Assembly: GCA_029582265.1 (NCBI GenBank)
Contig: CM055816.1
Location: 91,417,204-91,481,203 of the forward strand
Length of the DNA: 64,000 bases
Origin: Zoroaster sp. YZ-2022
Taxonomy: Eukaryota; Echinodermata; Asteroidea; Forcipulatida; Zoroasteridae
Direction: 5' to 3'
This document shows, piece after piece, positions 25,101-39,800 of this stretch. The notes beneath the pieces were generated by a model, which searched no databases, had not been told where the DNA came from, and saw nothing but the letters and a program-made list of their open reading frames with translations. Position numbers and translations under genes: made by a program. Each line of letters starts with the position of its first letter. Position 1 is the first letter of the stretch.

Positions 25101-28100
25101 TTTTAGTTCCCCAGAGCGACCTTCTTGCTTTTGAAGTGATTAACTCCTTTTCTAATAATTTATCCACATGTAACAGTGACGGTGTCGTTGTGGTCGGAGG
25201 TGACTTCAACTGCACGGAGAATCCCGCCTCTGCACGCGCCCAGCGAGCGTAGATCCAGAGTCGCTGCAGCTCTACAAAAAAACTGTAGGTGCACTCTCTC
25301 TGTGATGTCAGGTTGAGATTCAAACACGTCAGCGAGGTAGATACCTTCTCTTCATATTTCTTCAATCTTGAAAAATCCAACTCTCGTTCTAAAACTATCT
25401 CCAGAATCCGTTTGGATTCTGGAGAAATTATTCAAAATCATGTTTCTAATTTCTACAGACCTTCTCATTTTTGTCATTTAAATTTTGTTTGTTACATAAA
25501 GGCCTCATAATATACATTGTAAAGTGCTCCGCTTCCAGTTTTCTCTCAAGTTCGTTTAGTTAGGCAGATATGTGCAAATAGAGCAAATACAGGTTTTGAC
25601 GTACAAGCATGAAATTTAGCAGAGTTGTAGACCATGGCCCAGGGAATATCTTAAGATTGGGAGCCACCTGAAAAAGGTCACATGACGGCCATTGGGGCCA
25701 TTTATAAAAATGGCCGCCATAAACCATATTTGACATAGGGAATTTCATCTAAGATTGAAATGAAAAAAAACTTAGGAGTGCAATTATATCTGAACATCCA
25801 AGATGTGACCCAAAAATGATAAAACAAGAATCTGCAATCGGAAAAAATGATATTTTTGTTGGAAAATTACACTTTTTTGCGGGAAAATGAAATTTTTTGT
25901 GGAATTTGCGGGAAAATGCGGAAGTATACATGTGTATTTTGCATGCAAAATAGAAGTAATGCCTTTACATTCCCTTAAAAATTGGCAGAATAACTACTGA
26001 GTCAACAAAATGAGCGGATACACTCCAGTTTTCAAAAAGTTCCGTTTTCTGCACTGCCCCTTTAAAACTCAACCAAGAAACCCAATACTTATTGACCTTG
26101 TCACCTTTGACCCCCTCTACAAGTACCATCCATGTTGTTTGGTTAAACTCTACAACAGAGCTACAGCACTGCAAGACAAGCACAAGGTAAACCAAACAGA
26201 CGAAGTTTTCAATGGCATTGCTCTAGCAGAGTTGCTGACATACATCAATGAGAGAAGAATGGATGAAGATGTTGCTCCCGTCTTCAAACTTGCAGACATT
26301 GTCAACTAGGAGTAGAGCAACGAGGGGTGGAGCAACATGTCCGCTCACACAGTACTGAACTTAAAAATCGCATACTTGCCCACTTCCCAGATCTAACAGC
26401 ACATACAGAAGGGCGTGACGTACTCCTAGCATTCGACAAAGACCTTGGGCTTGTACTGCGGAAGGCCTACAATGAAAACTATGACGAGGAAGCAATATGT
26501 CTAGCAAGGGCAGCCAACATTGTAAGGAAAGACATGCTCCAAATGCAAGATACATTCTCATGTTCATTTGACGAGGACTGCCAGGTGAAGTCTGTTCCTC
26601 AATCCCTGTTGACAATAGTGATGATGATCGTCAATGGTTCCAACATCAAGTCCCAGACAAGTGATAGCTTGACTCAGGCAACCCCCAGTATTGCCCAACT
26701 GCTGCAGTTTAACAGCTGTTCTCGTCGATGGGCTGAAAGTAGTGGTGTCCGTCACAGCAAAACCAGAGAAACCCCACTGCCCATGTATGTGGGACTGACA
26801 ATCCATGCAAAGACACGGAAGCAGGAGCTGGTGGAGACGCTGTTTGACCTGGGACTCTCCATCTCCTATGACCGAGTGATGGATATTTCTACGAAAGTTG
26901 GCAACAGTGTGTGTGAGCTTTACCGTCGAGACCAGGCAGTCTGCCCTCCAAGTCTACGTCAAGGGCTATTCACTACTGCAGCTGTCGATAACATAGACCA
27001 TAATCCGAGCGCAACTACTGCCACCGATTCCTTCCACGGCACATGGATATCACTATTTCAGCATCCCACCCCTGAGAAGTATGGAATTGATCGCAGGGAA
27101 CATTTCAGCAACAATACAATACCTTCCTAGCAGATCGACTGCTTGAACAATCAACACCTCTTTCAGAGCCAATCAAGAACAACAAATTATTGTTGTTCAG
27201 CCAAACTCCTCCAAGAAAGAAGTCAAATGCAATCCTTCAAGTGTCTTCCCTGAAAAGTGATTGTTCATTATTTTTAAGACTATACATTGCCTGCCAGTCA
27301 CGAGATGGTGACCTAGAAGATTTTTTCCGTCACGAGAATCAAGCATGTCCCCCATCTTTGTCTCAGTTTGGCAGCTTAAGACTAGGAACCAAATATGACC
27401 TCCTGGTATGCCTGGAGAAATGTGCAGAATCCAAAGGTGATGCCCCAGACACTGATGATACCATCCTAGATGGAGCTGTGGTGGTCAACATTCTCAAACC
27501 TGTCACTGCTAAGACCTTTAATGATTATGCACTGAAGGTGTTCTTGCCATATATAGAACGTCTGCTGCAACACGCTAGTCGAGTGGACATATAGTATGGG
27601 ACCAGTACAGCGACAGCAGCTTGAAATCTCATGCAAGAAGCAAGCATGGTAAAGGCATCAGAAGAAGATTTGTCGGATCCACCAACCTGCCAGGAAACGG
27701 GCAACAGTTTCTGCGGATCGATGCAAATAAGACAGAGTTGTTTGCTTTCCTGGCAAAGCACATTGCAAATATGGAAACTAACAAGCAGATAGTTACCACA
27801 AATGGTTCAGATGTATTGTGCATCCCTCCTCGGGACACAAGTCGCCTAGCCCCTTGCGATCATGAAGAGGCGGACACGCGAATGATCTTGCACCTAGCAG
27901 ATGCAATCAGTGAGAGTTTCCAGAAAATTCTACTGCGCACAGTGGACACATACGTAGTTGTTTTGGCTGTACCTGCAGTTAGCAAGCTTAAGATCCAGGA
28001 GCTGTGGGTGGCATTTGGGGCAGCCAAACACTTCAGATACATTCCTGCCCATGAAATTGCAGCATCTCTTCCATGCATATACTGGATGTGATACAGTCTC

Positions 28101-28638
28101 GTCTTTCAACACAAAGGGGAAGAAGACTGCCTGGGAAACCTGGAAGACATATGAAGACGTTACTCCTACTTTCCTCGCCCTGTCCACTGGACCAGCACAA
28201 ATAGGTGATGATGATTTGGCTGTACTTGAACGGTTTACCATCTTGTTATACGACCGCACTAGCACTTTGGTGAACATAGATAAAGCTCGACAAGAGATGT
28301 TTGCAAAGAATGGACGAGCCATGGATGCCATTCCTCCAACCAGGGCAGCTTTGTTGCAGCATATCAAGAGGGCTGTGTACCAGGTTGGTCACTGCTGGGG
28401 AAAAGCCTTCAAAGTTGCTATCGCAATGCCATCACCTGATAATTGGGGATGGATTGATCCGCCCAACTGGAAACCATTGTGGACCACCCTACCTGAGGCC
28501 AACAAGTCATCAAGAGAACTTATATGCTGTGGCTGTAAACTTTGATGCAAGGGAGGGTGCAACTGTAAAAATGCTGCCTTGAAATGCACTGGATTGTGCC
28601 AGTCATGCCGTGGAAAACATTGTGACGTGTAAGACATG

Positions 28639-28715
<77 letters not shown>

Positions 28716-30789
28716 GGCTGTCCATCGCGAACGATGACGACTCCTCCACATCTCCGACCTTTACGCCTTGCACTAAAATTTTAAGACAGCCTATTGTCGT
28801 GCCCCAATATGTGTCTCTCTGGATCCATGCGCCTATAGCCCAATGGCTCAAAGAAGTAGAGACGATTGGTAGGCGCATAAATTGCCCCGCTAGCTGGACT
28901 AGTTGCTGTCATCCGTTGGTTTCGATAAGAAACTCCTCCGCGTGCCCGCTGCGTTTCTCAGCCCTTGACTCCTTCCGGGAGTTCGTCCACCCGAGAAAAC
29001 ACCCACCTTCCTGCTGCCGAAGGTTTAAACCTGCGTCGGTAGGAGACGGTCGATTCTCCACTTGCCTTCCAACAAAGGAGACAGACAGACAGACATGTAA
29101 GGCAGAACTAACGACTGACTAGCGGCTGTTTACGGAGGTATATTTATTCACTGTTTGCAGTTTACATGGGAATCGACGGAAGCCACGGACTACTTTTGGA
29201 GGGAATGTAAAGGCAATACTTCTATTTTGCATGCAAAATACAAATACTTCCGCATTTTCCCGCAAATTTCGCAAAAAATGTAATTTTCCCGCAAAAAGTT
29301 TAATTTTCCAACAAAAATATCACTTTTTGCGATTGCAGATTCTTGTTTTACCCTTCTTGGGTCACATCTTGGATGTTCAGATATAATTGCACTCCTAAGT
29401 TTCTTTTAATCTCAATCTTAGATGGAATTCCCTATGTCAAATATGGTTTATGGCGGCCATTTTTAAAAATGCCAAGTCCCTGCCCTGTGTTCAAGACAGA
29501 TGCTATTAACCATCAAGAGTCGCTGCAGCTCTCAAGAAAACTGTAGGTGCACTCTCTCTCTTTGTAATGTTTGGCGTAGACTGAATCCCCAGAAACAACA
29601 ATTACCTGGCTGCGGAACAACCCCTGCAGGGTTTGTGGAGTTTCCAAAGCCAAGTTCGATCGTTTGTATCTTCATCCTGATATTTTATCATCTATTCATT
29701 CGTGTGAAATCACAACCTATTCTCTATCGGATCACGCCCCGGGTAGCGCCTACTGGCAGTTTAATAATTCACTTCTTCAGGATGAAGCGTACAAAGAAAT
29801 TATAACTTGTTTCTGGGGAGAATGGCGTCAAAAACAGTTCGATTTCCCCAATTTAAATTCTTGGTGGGACTTTGGTAAGTCTCACATCAAATCAATGACA
29901 CAACAATTTTCTATCAAAATTGCTCACGAGAAACGTGAAGCTCTTTTAAAAATAAATCGAATTATTGACGACCTTCAGTCTGCGCCGGAAATCACCCCGG
30001 AGACCAGGCAGGTCCTTTTGGAACAAAAATAGAAACTTAACTCCATCCTGAAAAATCGAGCGCAGGGCGCCCTCATCAGGTCGCGAGGTAGATACCTCCT
30101 CTTCATATTTTTTCAATCCAACTCTCGTTCTAAAACTATCTACAGAATCCGTTTGGATTCTGGAGAAATTACTCAAAATCATGTTTCTAATTTCTACAAA
30201 AACCTTTACTCTAAAGTCTCGACCGATGAGGACGTCCGCGAAAACATTTTAAAGGACCTGTATTGTCTTGATCCTCTACAGGCAGATGACCTGGAGCGCC
30301 CTCTGTCACTGGAGGAATTAGAAATAGCTGTTGGGCAACTTGGCAAGGACAAAACGCCCGGCCTGGACGACCTGTCTGGTGAATTTTATCAAACTTTTTG
30401 GCATATTCTAAAAACGATTTTCTTTCTATCTTAAATCATTCTTTTTTCACCGGCTCGCTTCCTCGTTCGTTCAGGAGGGCGGTTATCACTCTTTTACCCA
30501 AGATAGAAGGGGGATCTGGCAAACATAGCCAATTGGCGTCCAGTCTCCCTTCTAAATAATGATTATAAGATCCTTGCAAGGTTGCTCGCCAACAGACTGA
30601 AAGAGTGCATCAGCGGTGTCGTAGGTGAGGATCAGACCTACTGGACGCTCAATCCATGACAACGTGGGTCTGGTAAGGGACAGCATTGACTATGCCAATG
30701 AAAATGGTGTCCCTTTAGCCCCTCCCCTCCCCCTCTCTCTCCCTCTCCCCTCCCTCTCTCTCTCTCACTCGCTCGCTCGCTCGCTCGCT

Positions 30790-30846
<57 letters not shown>

Positions 30847-33800
30847 ACAGTGTATAACAAACCTTTATCTTTCTGTTCAATGTTGGCACGAATCAATGGT
30901 TCCAAACGACAGTCCGTCTTGAGGGCAGCAACGTTTTCATATATGTTCTAAAAATAATTAATATACATAATTAATATACAAACACACAATGTTTGAACAG
31001 CTTAACGATTGATAATAACTATTCCGTATCCTATAAATCATTTTGTTCCCTCGAAATAACATTTGTTTTTCCCGGCCATTTTCAAAACTTTTTTCCGTCA
31101 TTTTAGTTAAATAACATTGAATTCACGTCGTTTTTACTGATTTGATAAAATTATTATTTTGGGGGAGTTTTAGATGGTTGCGTTCAAATTAATAATTCCA
31201 GGTAATTTAAATTTGTTTCTTTGTTTATTTTGTTTTGTTTTGTTCCAATGGAATCCTATAGAGCGGCGGGTTCCGCGATATTGATACATTGATGAATTAT
31301 TGCTGGTCAATCGGCATGAAGCAAGCAGTAATCAGCAGCAGTAGTCCCTTAATAGCCCTTTGTCTGACCCAGGAGGGCCAATTTAGCTGGGTTCATTCAA
31401 GCATTGACAAAACTATCCTCTCAATCGTTCGACTGTTAAATTCGTCTTTCAATAGTTCAATGGGCCCTAATGGGCCCTAATGGGACCGCTCGCCTTAATA
31501 CACTATATAGGCAACATACGGAACACTTTCATGTGTAACATGTGACGGACTCTTGTTTGTCCCTTTAGGGACTCCGTAGACGACGAATGTACATAAACCC
31601 TAAATCAAGAACATACAAATGAATATACAAATGTGGCGTCACATGTATTGTATTCATAGAACTTTAACGTGTGCCAGTGGTGGAAATTTACAATATTTTG
31701 TAACCGAACATAAAGTATACGTTTCATCGGTTAACCGAACCAATTTTTAACAAAGACATAAAATTGACAATGGTAGAAAAGAGGATTAGATGTTAAGGTA
31801 GCATAAAATTTCAAGGATTGTTCGGATAACCAAACAGTATAACATAAATGTATAATCCATACAGACATTATGTTAACCAAGTAACCGCGTAATAGATGGA
31901 TCACTAATATGTGCATATACGGATGCTTGTGCATATATTGTATCCTACTGTTAATTTGTTTACAAAACATAATTATTGGTAGACCGAAGCAATTTTTTAA
32001 AAACTATTTAAAACCTTGCACTTGCGTCTACTGATCCAGAGCCTTTCCGCTGCAAGAGTACTTGGGTACTCCCCCCCCCAAAAAAAACCCCAAAAAACAA
32101 CAACAACAACAACAATAATAATGTTTGTTGTAAAATACAAATACTAGGTGTTCGAAATAACTTCCGGTTCAATCAAGTTAGCAGTTAGCTGTCTTAATGA
32201 AATGTTTTAAAATGTCTGACGTCTGTTATCATGACAATATTAATGTAGGCTTCAAAATACATTTAAATTTGAAAGTGGTATAAATGTCACATCAAGTCAG
32301 TGAAAGTGGTATATGTCAGTTGAAAGTGGTATAAATGTCACATCAAGTCAGTTGAAAGTGGTATATGTCTGTTGAAAGTGGTATAAATGTCACATCAAGT
32401 CAGTTGAAAGTGGTATATGTCAGTTGAAAGTGGTATTCACACTATAGCTCGAACACCTAAATGTGTCCCATCCCTTGAAAGCTATATCCTGGTCAGTTTG
32501 AAAATTAACTCATAACAACCTCCCCAGAGAGCAACGTGAGACACTCAAAGTATTTGCGTTCACGCAACAATACCTCGTCAAAGCCATGTGCCATTTCAAT
32601 AACCGTACTTGACTCTGATCCAACACGAGGTCCCAAGCACAACCATCATCTGCAGTCATTTGATGTGTCTTCCTTGTTCACCAACATTCTCCATGGTGAA
32701 TGGATTGATGCATGCTCGAAAGATTTGGCTGAGAGTGGTCATGCTTCAACACCCATCACAGATATTGTGACCCTCATTAATCGTGTACTAACCATGAACA
32801 ATTTACTCTCTTGGTTTAAAATATACAGATACATTAGGCCGGTTCAGATTTCACTTTTTTAAATGTTTGTACCCTACTGATTGGTTTACCATGGTTTTGC
32901 ATCGGAGAAATTCAAAAATCATATCCGTTTTGGTCTCAGACATTGGGGTATGCTGCCTCAAGAGCCCTGAAATCATGTGACTTAAAATAATGGGGAAAGA
33001 GGTTATTTTTGCTAAAGGCCCTGTCACACCATGGCGTATGGCCTGAACGTATGCCAACGTATGCGAAATATCGAAAATACGTTGGTGTACGTTGGTGTAC
33101 GCTGATATAAGTTAGGGGTAAGTTGGGGATACGTCGTTTACGTTAAGAGCACGCTGTGATACGCTGTGAAAATTTGGAACACGTCGAGCCCGCGAAAAAT
33201 TATTGAGCATGTTCAAAATTTCTCGGCGTACTCAACGTGTGCTTAATACGTTCTGCATAAGTTCCCGGTAAGTTCGTGGTACGTTAGACATACGTTGACA
33301 TACGCTGACATACGTTAGAGGTACGTTACTCGTAAGTTGGTATACGTTGATGTACGTCGGCTGACGGGGAAACGTACAGCCAACGTAGTGATAACGAGTT
33401 GATAACGTATATGTGCCGTATGTCTAACCTATGCCTGACGTATCTCCAACGAGTCTCGACGTATTCTGACGTATCCACCTTATGCACAACTTATGCCTGG
33501 CGATCGTGTAACGTATATAACGTGTTTCTACAGTACAGCTAGCGTATGTGCCGTACAGCTAGCGAGCATTCGGCGTTTTGGGAACTTATGGGGGGGTTTG
33601 AGTATATATATGGGTCCCTTGAGTAACTCATCCTCACTTCTTCATGGTCTGTCGTGCTGAACACATCAACCCATCATCAACCCATCATCATCAGAGAGCG
33701 TGTTCGTTGTACGCCGAGGATACGCTGAGGATACGTCGAACACGGCAAACATACGCTACGAATACGTTAAGCATACGTCGGTCATACGCTCGCATACGCT

Positions 33801-36800
33801 GTGATACGCTGTCATAAGTTTGTTATAAGTTAGTGATACGCTATCAATACGTTAGTCATACGCTATGTATACGTTAAATACGCTATGGATACGCTATGGA
33901 TACGTCCATTCCAACACCGATGTCGACTTTTCAGATGCAATTCGTTGGGAAGTTGGACGTTCTTGGACTCTGACAATTTTCGAGCTATTTTTTGTATACG
34001 TCGGTATACGTTCAGGCCATACGCCATGGTGTGACAGGGCCTTAAAGTAAGCTGTAAGTTGGTATTGTAGCGAATAGCCTGTCTGTGAGTCCTTGTGTCA
34101 CCTTGCCGTACAACGCAATAGAGGAAACGGGAGACGGGATTTTGATGAAGGAAAATGGTTTATTAACACTCAAACTGGAACACTCTGGTCCGTTTGTATT
34201 TCTTGTACTGCTTGATTTATCAGCAACCTTTGATACGGTTGATCATGAGATATTACTTTCCCATCTTGAAGGTGCTGCTGGCATTACATCATCTGCACTG
34301 CACTGAATCTGTCTGTATAAATGGTACATTATCTTTGGATATTCCACTTTTGTATGGTGTACCACAAGGATCTGAACTCGGCCCCTGTTCTTCATAATAT
34401 ATACTGGCCCCATCACCAGTATTAAGAGTGTACGCAAACTTCTGTCAAAAGAGAGTACTGAGAAATTTATCCATGTTGGTTTTGGTCCCATGGCGACCTG
34501 GGATTTTGTGGCGCTATATCGACGACAAATTCTTCATTTGTGAAGCGATGAAGAGAGTCTAACCAGGTTTATTGACCACATGAATTCATTCCACAGGACT
34601 ATCAAATTCACTTCAGAGTACTCAATCACAGAGACCCATTTCCTTGATAACGTAATTCGCAAGAAGGAAGATGGCTTAAATACTGATTTATTTGTCAAAC
34701 CCACATATAAGCACCAATATCTTTACTCAACTAGTTGTCATCCATGGCACTGCAAGACTAGCTTTGTCTATAGCCAAACCCTCAGACTATGATGGTACCC
34801 AAGGAGCACATTGTGGCTAGGCTGTCAGTACTTTTTTAGAATCCCACAACCCGAGACTGTGCCAATAGTCTTCCCATTCTACCCCCATATGTCAGATTAC
34901 CAGTGCTATCCCCCATATACTCCACACCTAAGGTCGCCTCTAACGTTCAATCCCTGAGGAGCATATAACTGTTTTCAGACGCCCCGCTAACCTAAGGGAC
35001 CTACTTGTCTCAGGTGCCCATACTAATGACAATTCCATTCCTCCTATCCAACAGGGAATATTGACTACACTTCTAGATGCGTTACCTGTCAGGAACATAT
35101 CTTGGAGTCAGACTCCTTCAAGAGTCACTCCACTGGTGCTGACCACCAGATCCAGGCCACGTATTACATGTACTACTTCTAACATAAAGTATATGCTATC
35201 TTGCAGGATTTGTGGTATTCAGTATATTGGTGAGACTAAGAACTCACTAAAGAAACAGTTCTGGTCACAGATCCACAGTAAAAACCCATACGCTTGACAC
35301 TCCTGTGGGTCAGCACTTCAATCTGTCCAATCATTTCATTTCTGACATGATTTTGCAGGGCGTTGAGGTGCTTGGTAACCGCAAGGAATCGGTCCGTCTC
35401 AGCAGAGGAAAGATGTGGATCAGGCGTTCATCCCCATAGTCTCAACATACAGGGAGGGAATGACTAATGTCTCTTTTTTTCTTTCTTTCTTCAAACATTT
35501 TTACATTTATTTAAAATCTGATTTACACTTGATCTGCTTGTTAGTTTAATTGTCTGTTTTGTTTTATTCCCTTGTGTGATATGTTTAATTTACTGTAATG
35601 TACGTCTTTTGGATTTGGGGAAAAGTAAGTAGTATTATTGTAAAGTCAAGTTATAGTTGATTTCCCTTTTCTCTCGAAAGGGCATGCACACACCTAATTG
35701 AGAGTACGCCATGCTCAACCAAAAACTGAGCTAGCGAGAGAGCGGAGAACTGACGAATGACAAAATATTCCAAGGCTGTGCAACAATTTTGAGGCACTTT
35801 TCAGAGAATGGTTCGGAAACAATTCGGATTATTTGATTATTAATATTATATTAAAGTATGTATTTTTTGTATACAAATGAGAGAAGCAATATTATCAATG
35901 CTTCGTGGAAAAAACATATATATATTATTTGAATTATATATTATACATTACATGAATTAAAATAATACGTATAAGAGACTAGGTAAGATTTACTCTAACT
36001 TTTCCGTTGAATTAATGTATTCTTGGATGGGCTGACATAACGTGACATGCATGCGCGTAAAAGTCAGAATGTGTTGCTTCGTAGTTAAAACAAATAATAA
36101 ATATAAAATGAAGCATTTTGGAAGCTAGTTTTCCTTCGAAATGTAAAAGGCATTTCAACTTACCATTCGCGATGATGCTTTACGAATCTGTTCATGAGTA
36201 AAAAGATCAAGAAGTGTCATTAAAACATAATCTCTCTAAAAACCCATTTGCCTTTATAATACATACTACTCATAGCACATCGACTACTTAAATGCCCCCA
36301 CCTCCTTGGCGATTTTAGTCGTGTTTGTTGATGCCACTCATTTAGTAGCATATTGGCCTAAAATACCTGAAAGAAACGCACAAAGTAAACCATTTTTATA
36401 TGAAACTGGCAACTATAGATTGGTTCATATAGCTGTATATCTAGATGTGAATTGATATTGGGCGCCGTAAAATTATCATGTAGATGTAGAAAATCGCAAT
36501 AACATCAAGATTAATATTCAACCAAACAAATCATATCTCCGGAACCACTAAAGAAACAAAATTCTTTTTTAACAATTATAAAGAAAAAATTCCGGGTGGT
36601 AGCTCCATTTCTCCCATCCGGCACGAAATGTTTAGGTGCACTTCTAGATGCGTTACCTGTCAGGAACATATCTTGGAGTCAGAGTCACTCCACTGGTGCT
36701 GACCACCAGATTGGAATCAGTACTATCAAATTTACTTTAGAGTACTCAACCACAGAGACCAATTTACTTGATGACGTCATTCGCAAGGAGGAAAATGGCC

Positions 36801-39800
36801 TATAACTAATGATTTATTTTGTCACACCCACTGATAAACACCAATATTTTCACTCGACTATTTGTCATTCCCGGCACTGCAAGACCAGCATAAAATATAG
36901 CCAAGTCATCAGACAACGTCAAATTTGCTCTTAAAATTACTTTTTGCGTCATTCATATTCAATAAGCTCCTTGTGTCCAGAGGTCACAGATCACGGTCTG
37001 TTCATCAAGCCATCAAGAAAAACAAGTCTATGCCCAGGATATATCCGATGAGAAGGGGAAAAAAAGTGGTTTGGAGGAAAAGTAGACCTCGGTGGATTGG
37101 GGGTGGGGTTTGGGTACACACACTTCACACCAACCTACTGAAACATTTAGTTTAGTTAGTTATCTTTATATGTTTTAGTGTGTTCCATTATAACTCAGCA
37201 TTTGGAGTTTAAAGAATAGGTTGTAAATATATAGGCGAGAGTAACAACACAGACAGATAAATAAATAATAAAAAAATAATAAAACAAAAATGAAAAAAAT
37301 CTCAACTCACCACTTTCATTGGACGTTGGTATCCCTGTTCAAGAGTAAAAACATCAAGAATTGTCATTTAAACCTAATATCTCTAAAAACCCATTTGCTT
37401 TTATAGTACATACTACTCATAGGACATCGACTACTTAAATGCCCCACATCCCTGTCAATTTTATAAAAAAAATACTTGAAAAAACAGATGCAGGAAATAC
37501 TTTGTATCTGGAACTGGCAACGAAATTATTTTTTAACAATTATAAAGAAAAACTTCCGGGTGGTAGCTCCAGTTCTCCCATCCGGCACGAAATGTTTAGG
37601 TGCACTTTTAGATGCGTTACCTGTCAGGAACATATCTTGGAGTCAGAGTCACTCCACTGGTGCTGACCACCAGAATCAGTACTATCAAATTCACTTCAGA
37701 GTACTCAACCACAGAGACCCATTTCCTTGACCCATTTCCATCATTCGCAAGGAGGAAAATGGCCTATAACTAATGATTTATTTTGTCACACCCACTGATA
37801 AACACCAATATTTTCACTCGACTATTTGTCATTCCCGGCACTGTAAGACCAGCATAAAATATAGCCAAGTCATCAGACAACGTCAAATTTGCTCTTAAAA
37901 TGACTTGTTGCGTCATTCATAGGTATTCAATAAGCACCTTGTGTTCAGAGGTCACAGATCACGGTCTGTTCATCAAGCCATCAAGAAAAAAACAAGTCTA
38001 TGCCCAGGATATATCCGTCCTACTTATGGATATCATGATAAGAGGGGGAAAAAAGTAGTTTGGAGGAAAAGTAGACCTCGGTGGATTGGGGGTGGGGTTT
38101 GGGTACACACACTTCGCACCACCCCACTGAAACATTTAGTTATCTTTATATGTTTTTAGTGTGTTCCATTATAACTCAGCATTGGGAGTTTAAAGAATAG
38201 GTTGTAAATATATAGGGGAGAGGAACAACACAGACAGATTTAAATAAATTAAAAAAATAACCAAAAATAACCTTGCCTATAATTATGATGATTCATACTA
38301 GAAATAGGAACAAATGGTTATCCTAAATATTATCAAGTTTGTGAATGTATGTAGCTTTGTTAAATTTAAAAAAAAATAAAATAAAAATCTCAACTCACCA
38401 CAAGCGTACTCATTGCCTGCTGTAGTGAACGTGTGTGTCCCTGTCCATGAGTAAAATGATCAAGAAGTGTCATTTAAACATAATATCTCTAAAATCCATT
38501 TACTTTATAGTACATACTACTCATAAGACATCGACTACTTATATGCCCCACCTCCTTGGCAATTTTAGTCGTGTTTGTTGATGCCACTCATTGAGTAAAA
38601 TACTTGAAAAAGACAGATGAAGGAAACTGTATCTGGAACTGGTATAAATAGTTGTATATCTAGATGCAGTCCGACCTATCTAGGTGTGGAATCCATGTAT
38701 TCAAGAGAAGCAAACTTAACAGTACTGGGGAACGTCTCCAATCTTTAATAATCTGGCCCAGCCAATAACACATGTATAAAACGGGTCTAGTTTTGATTAT
38801 ATGTCACCGATGTTGAAAACAGTTGTTTCGGCTTCATCAAACACCTACTGAAATTATTCGAATTATTTTGTGTTCGGTTTCACCGAACACGTCCTGAAAT
38901 TGTTTGGGTTTCTATCTCCTTTGTTCTTCTCCCAAATGTTTCACCAGAATTTGTTACCATACTTGCGAACCTCAAATTGAATTGATACTTGGCACCGTCA
39001 AAGACCTTATCACGTAGATGTAGGAAATCGTAATGACATCAATATTAATATTTTTAAAAATCATATCTCCTTAACAAATAACAAATCAATCTTATTTATG
39101 TATTTATATATATTTTTACAATCATATAGCACTTATGCGACCTGTTTTTTCCCTCACAGACATGACATGAACAATTTCAAGATGGTAGACTTAGTGGGGT
39201 CATACCTTTTGTAAAATATAATTGTTGACGCCATCGCAGTTCTGGGTGCCCTTTAGCGGAATATTTAAAAGGTCACTTTTTAATTTCTTGAAATATTGCA
39301 ATTTTACCAAATTTTGCATTTAACAACCACATTAGAAACAACACTGCGGCGTATTAATATTAACAGAATCACATTATTGAACCAGAAATTACTCAGCAAA
39401 ACATGTTTAATTGTCATACCTTCGTAATTAATGTCCTTCCAATCCTCCCTTTTGCCTATAAGATAATTCACACAGTTACTTAAACTGTATGAACTGCTTA
39501 TCCTAAATATTTAAGTTTATTGGTTTCTGTATAGACTTTTATTCAACATACATGACAGTTTATAATTGAAAAATATAGATATTTCAAAAAAAAAATTCTC
39601 ACACCTTCCCTATAAACGTTCCCCAACCCTAACCTTGCCTATAATTATGATGATTCATACTAGAAATATGAATAAATGGTTATCCTAAATAATCAAGTTT
39701 GTGAATGTATGTATCTTTGATTAACTATACTAGCATATTTATATGAATCAATGTCTATCAATTAAAAATCATCGATAGTAAAATGCTCAATGATGACAAT

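Larger units (their letters stand above)
25688..29475. mobile_element. Large DNA transposon with about 280-bp terminal inverted repeats
   Basis: Bases 25688-25975 and 29200-29475 are inverted copies (for example GGAAAATTACACTTTTTTGC versus GTAATTTTCCCGC, and TTTTGCATGCAAAATAGAAG versus CTTCTATTTTGCATGCAAAA). Between them sits one broken plus-strand gene (26010-28626), a long (TA)n run and about 480 bases of GC-richer sequence of unknown origin. Two pieces of the same LINE family flank it in the same orientation. Confidence 0.75.

Noticed and set aside
28389..29122. ORFs with long YIYIYI runs
   Set aside because: They are translations of (TA)n.
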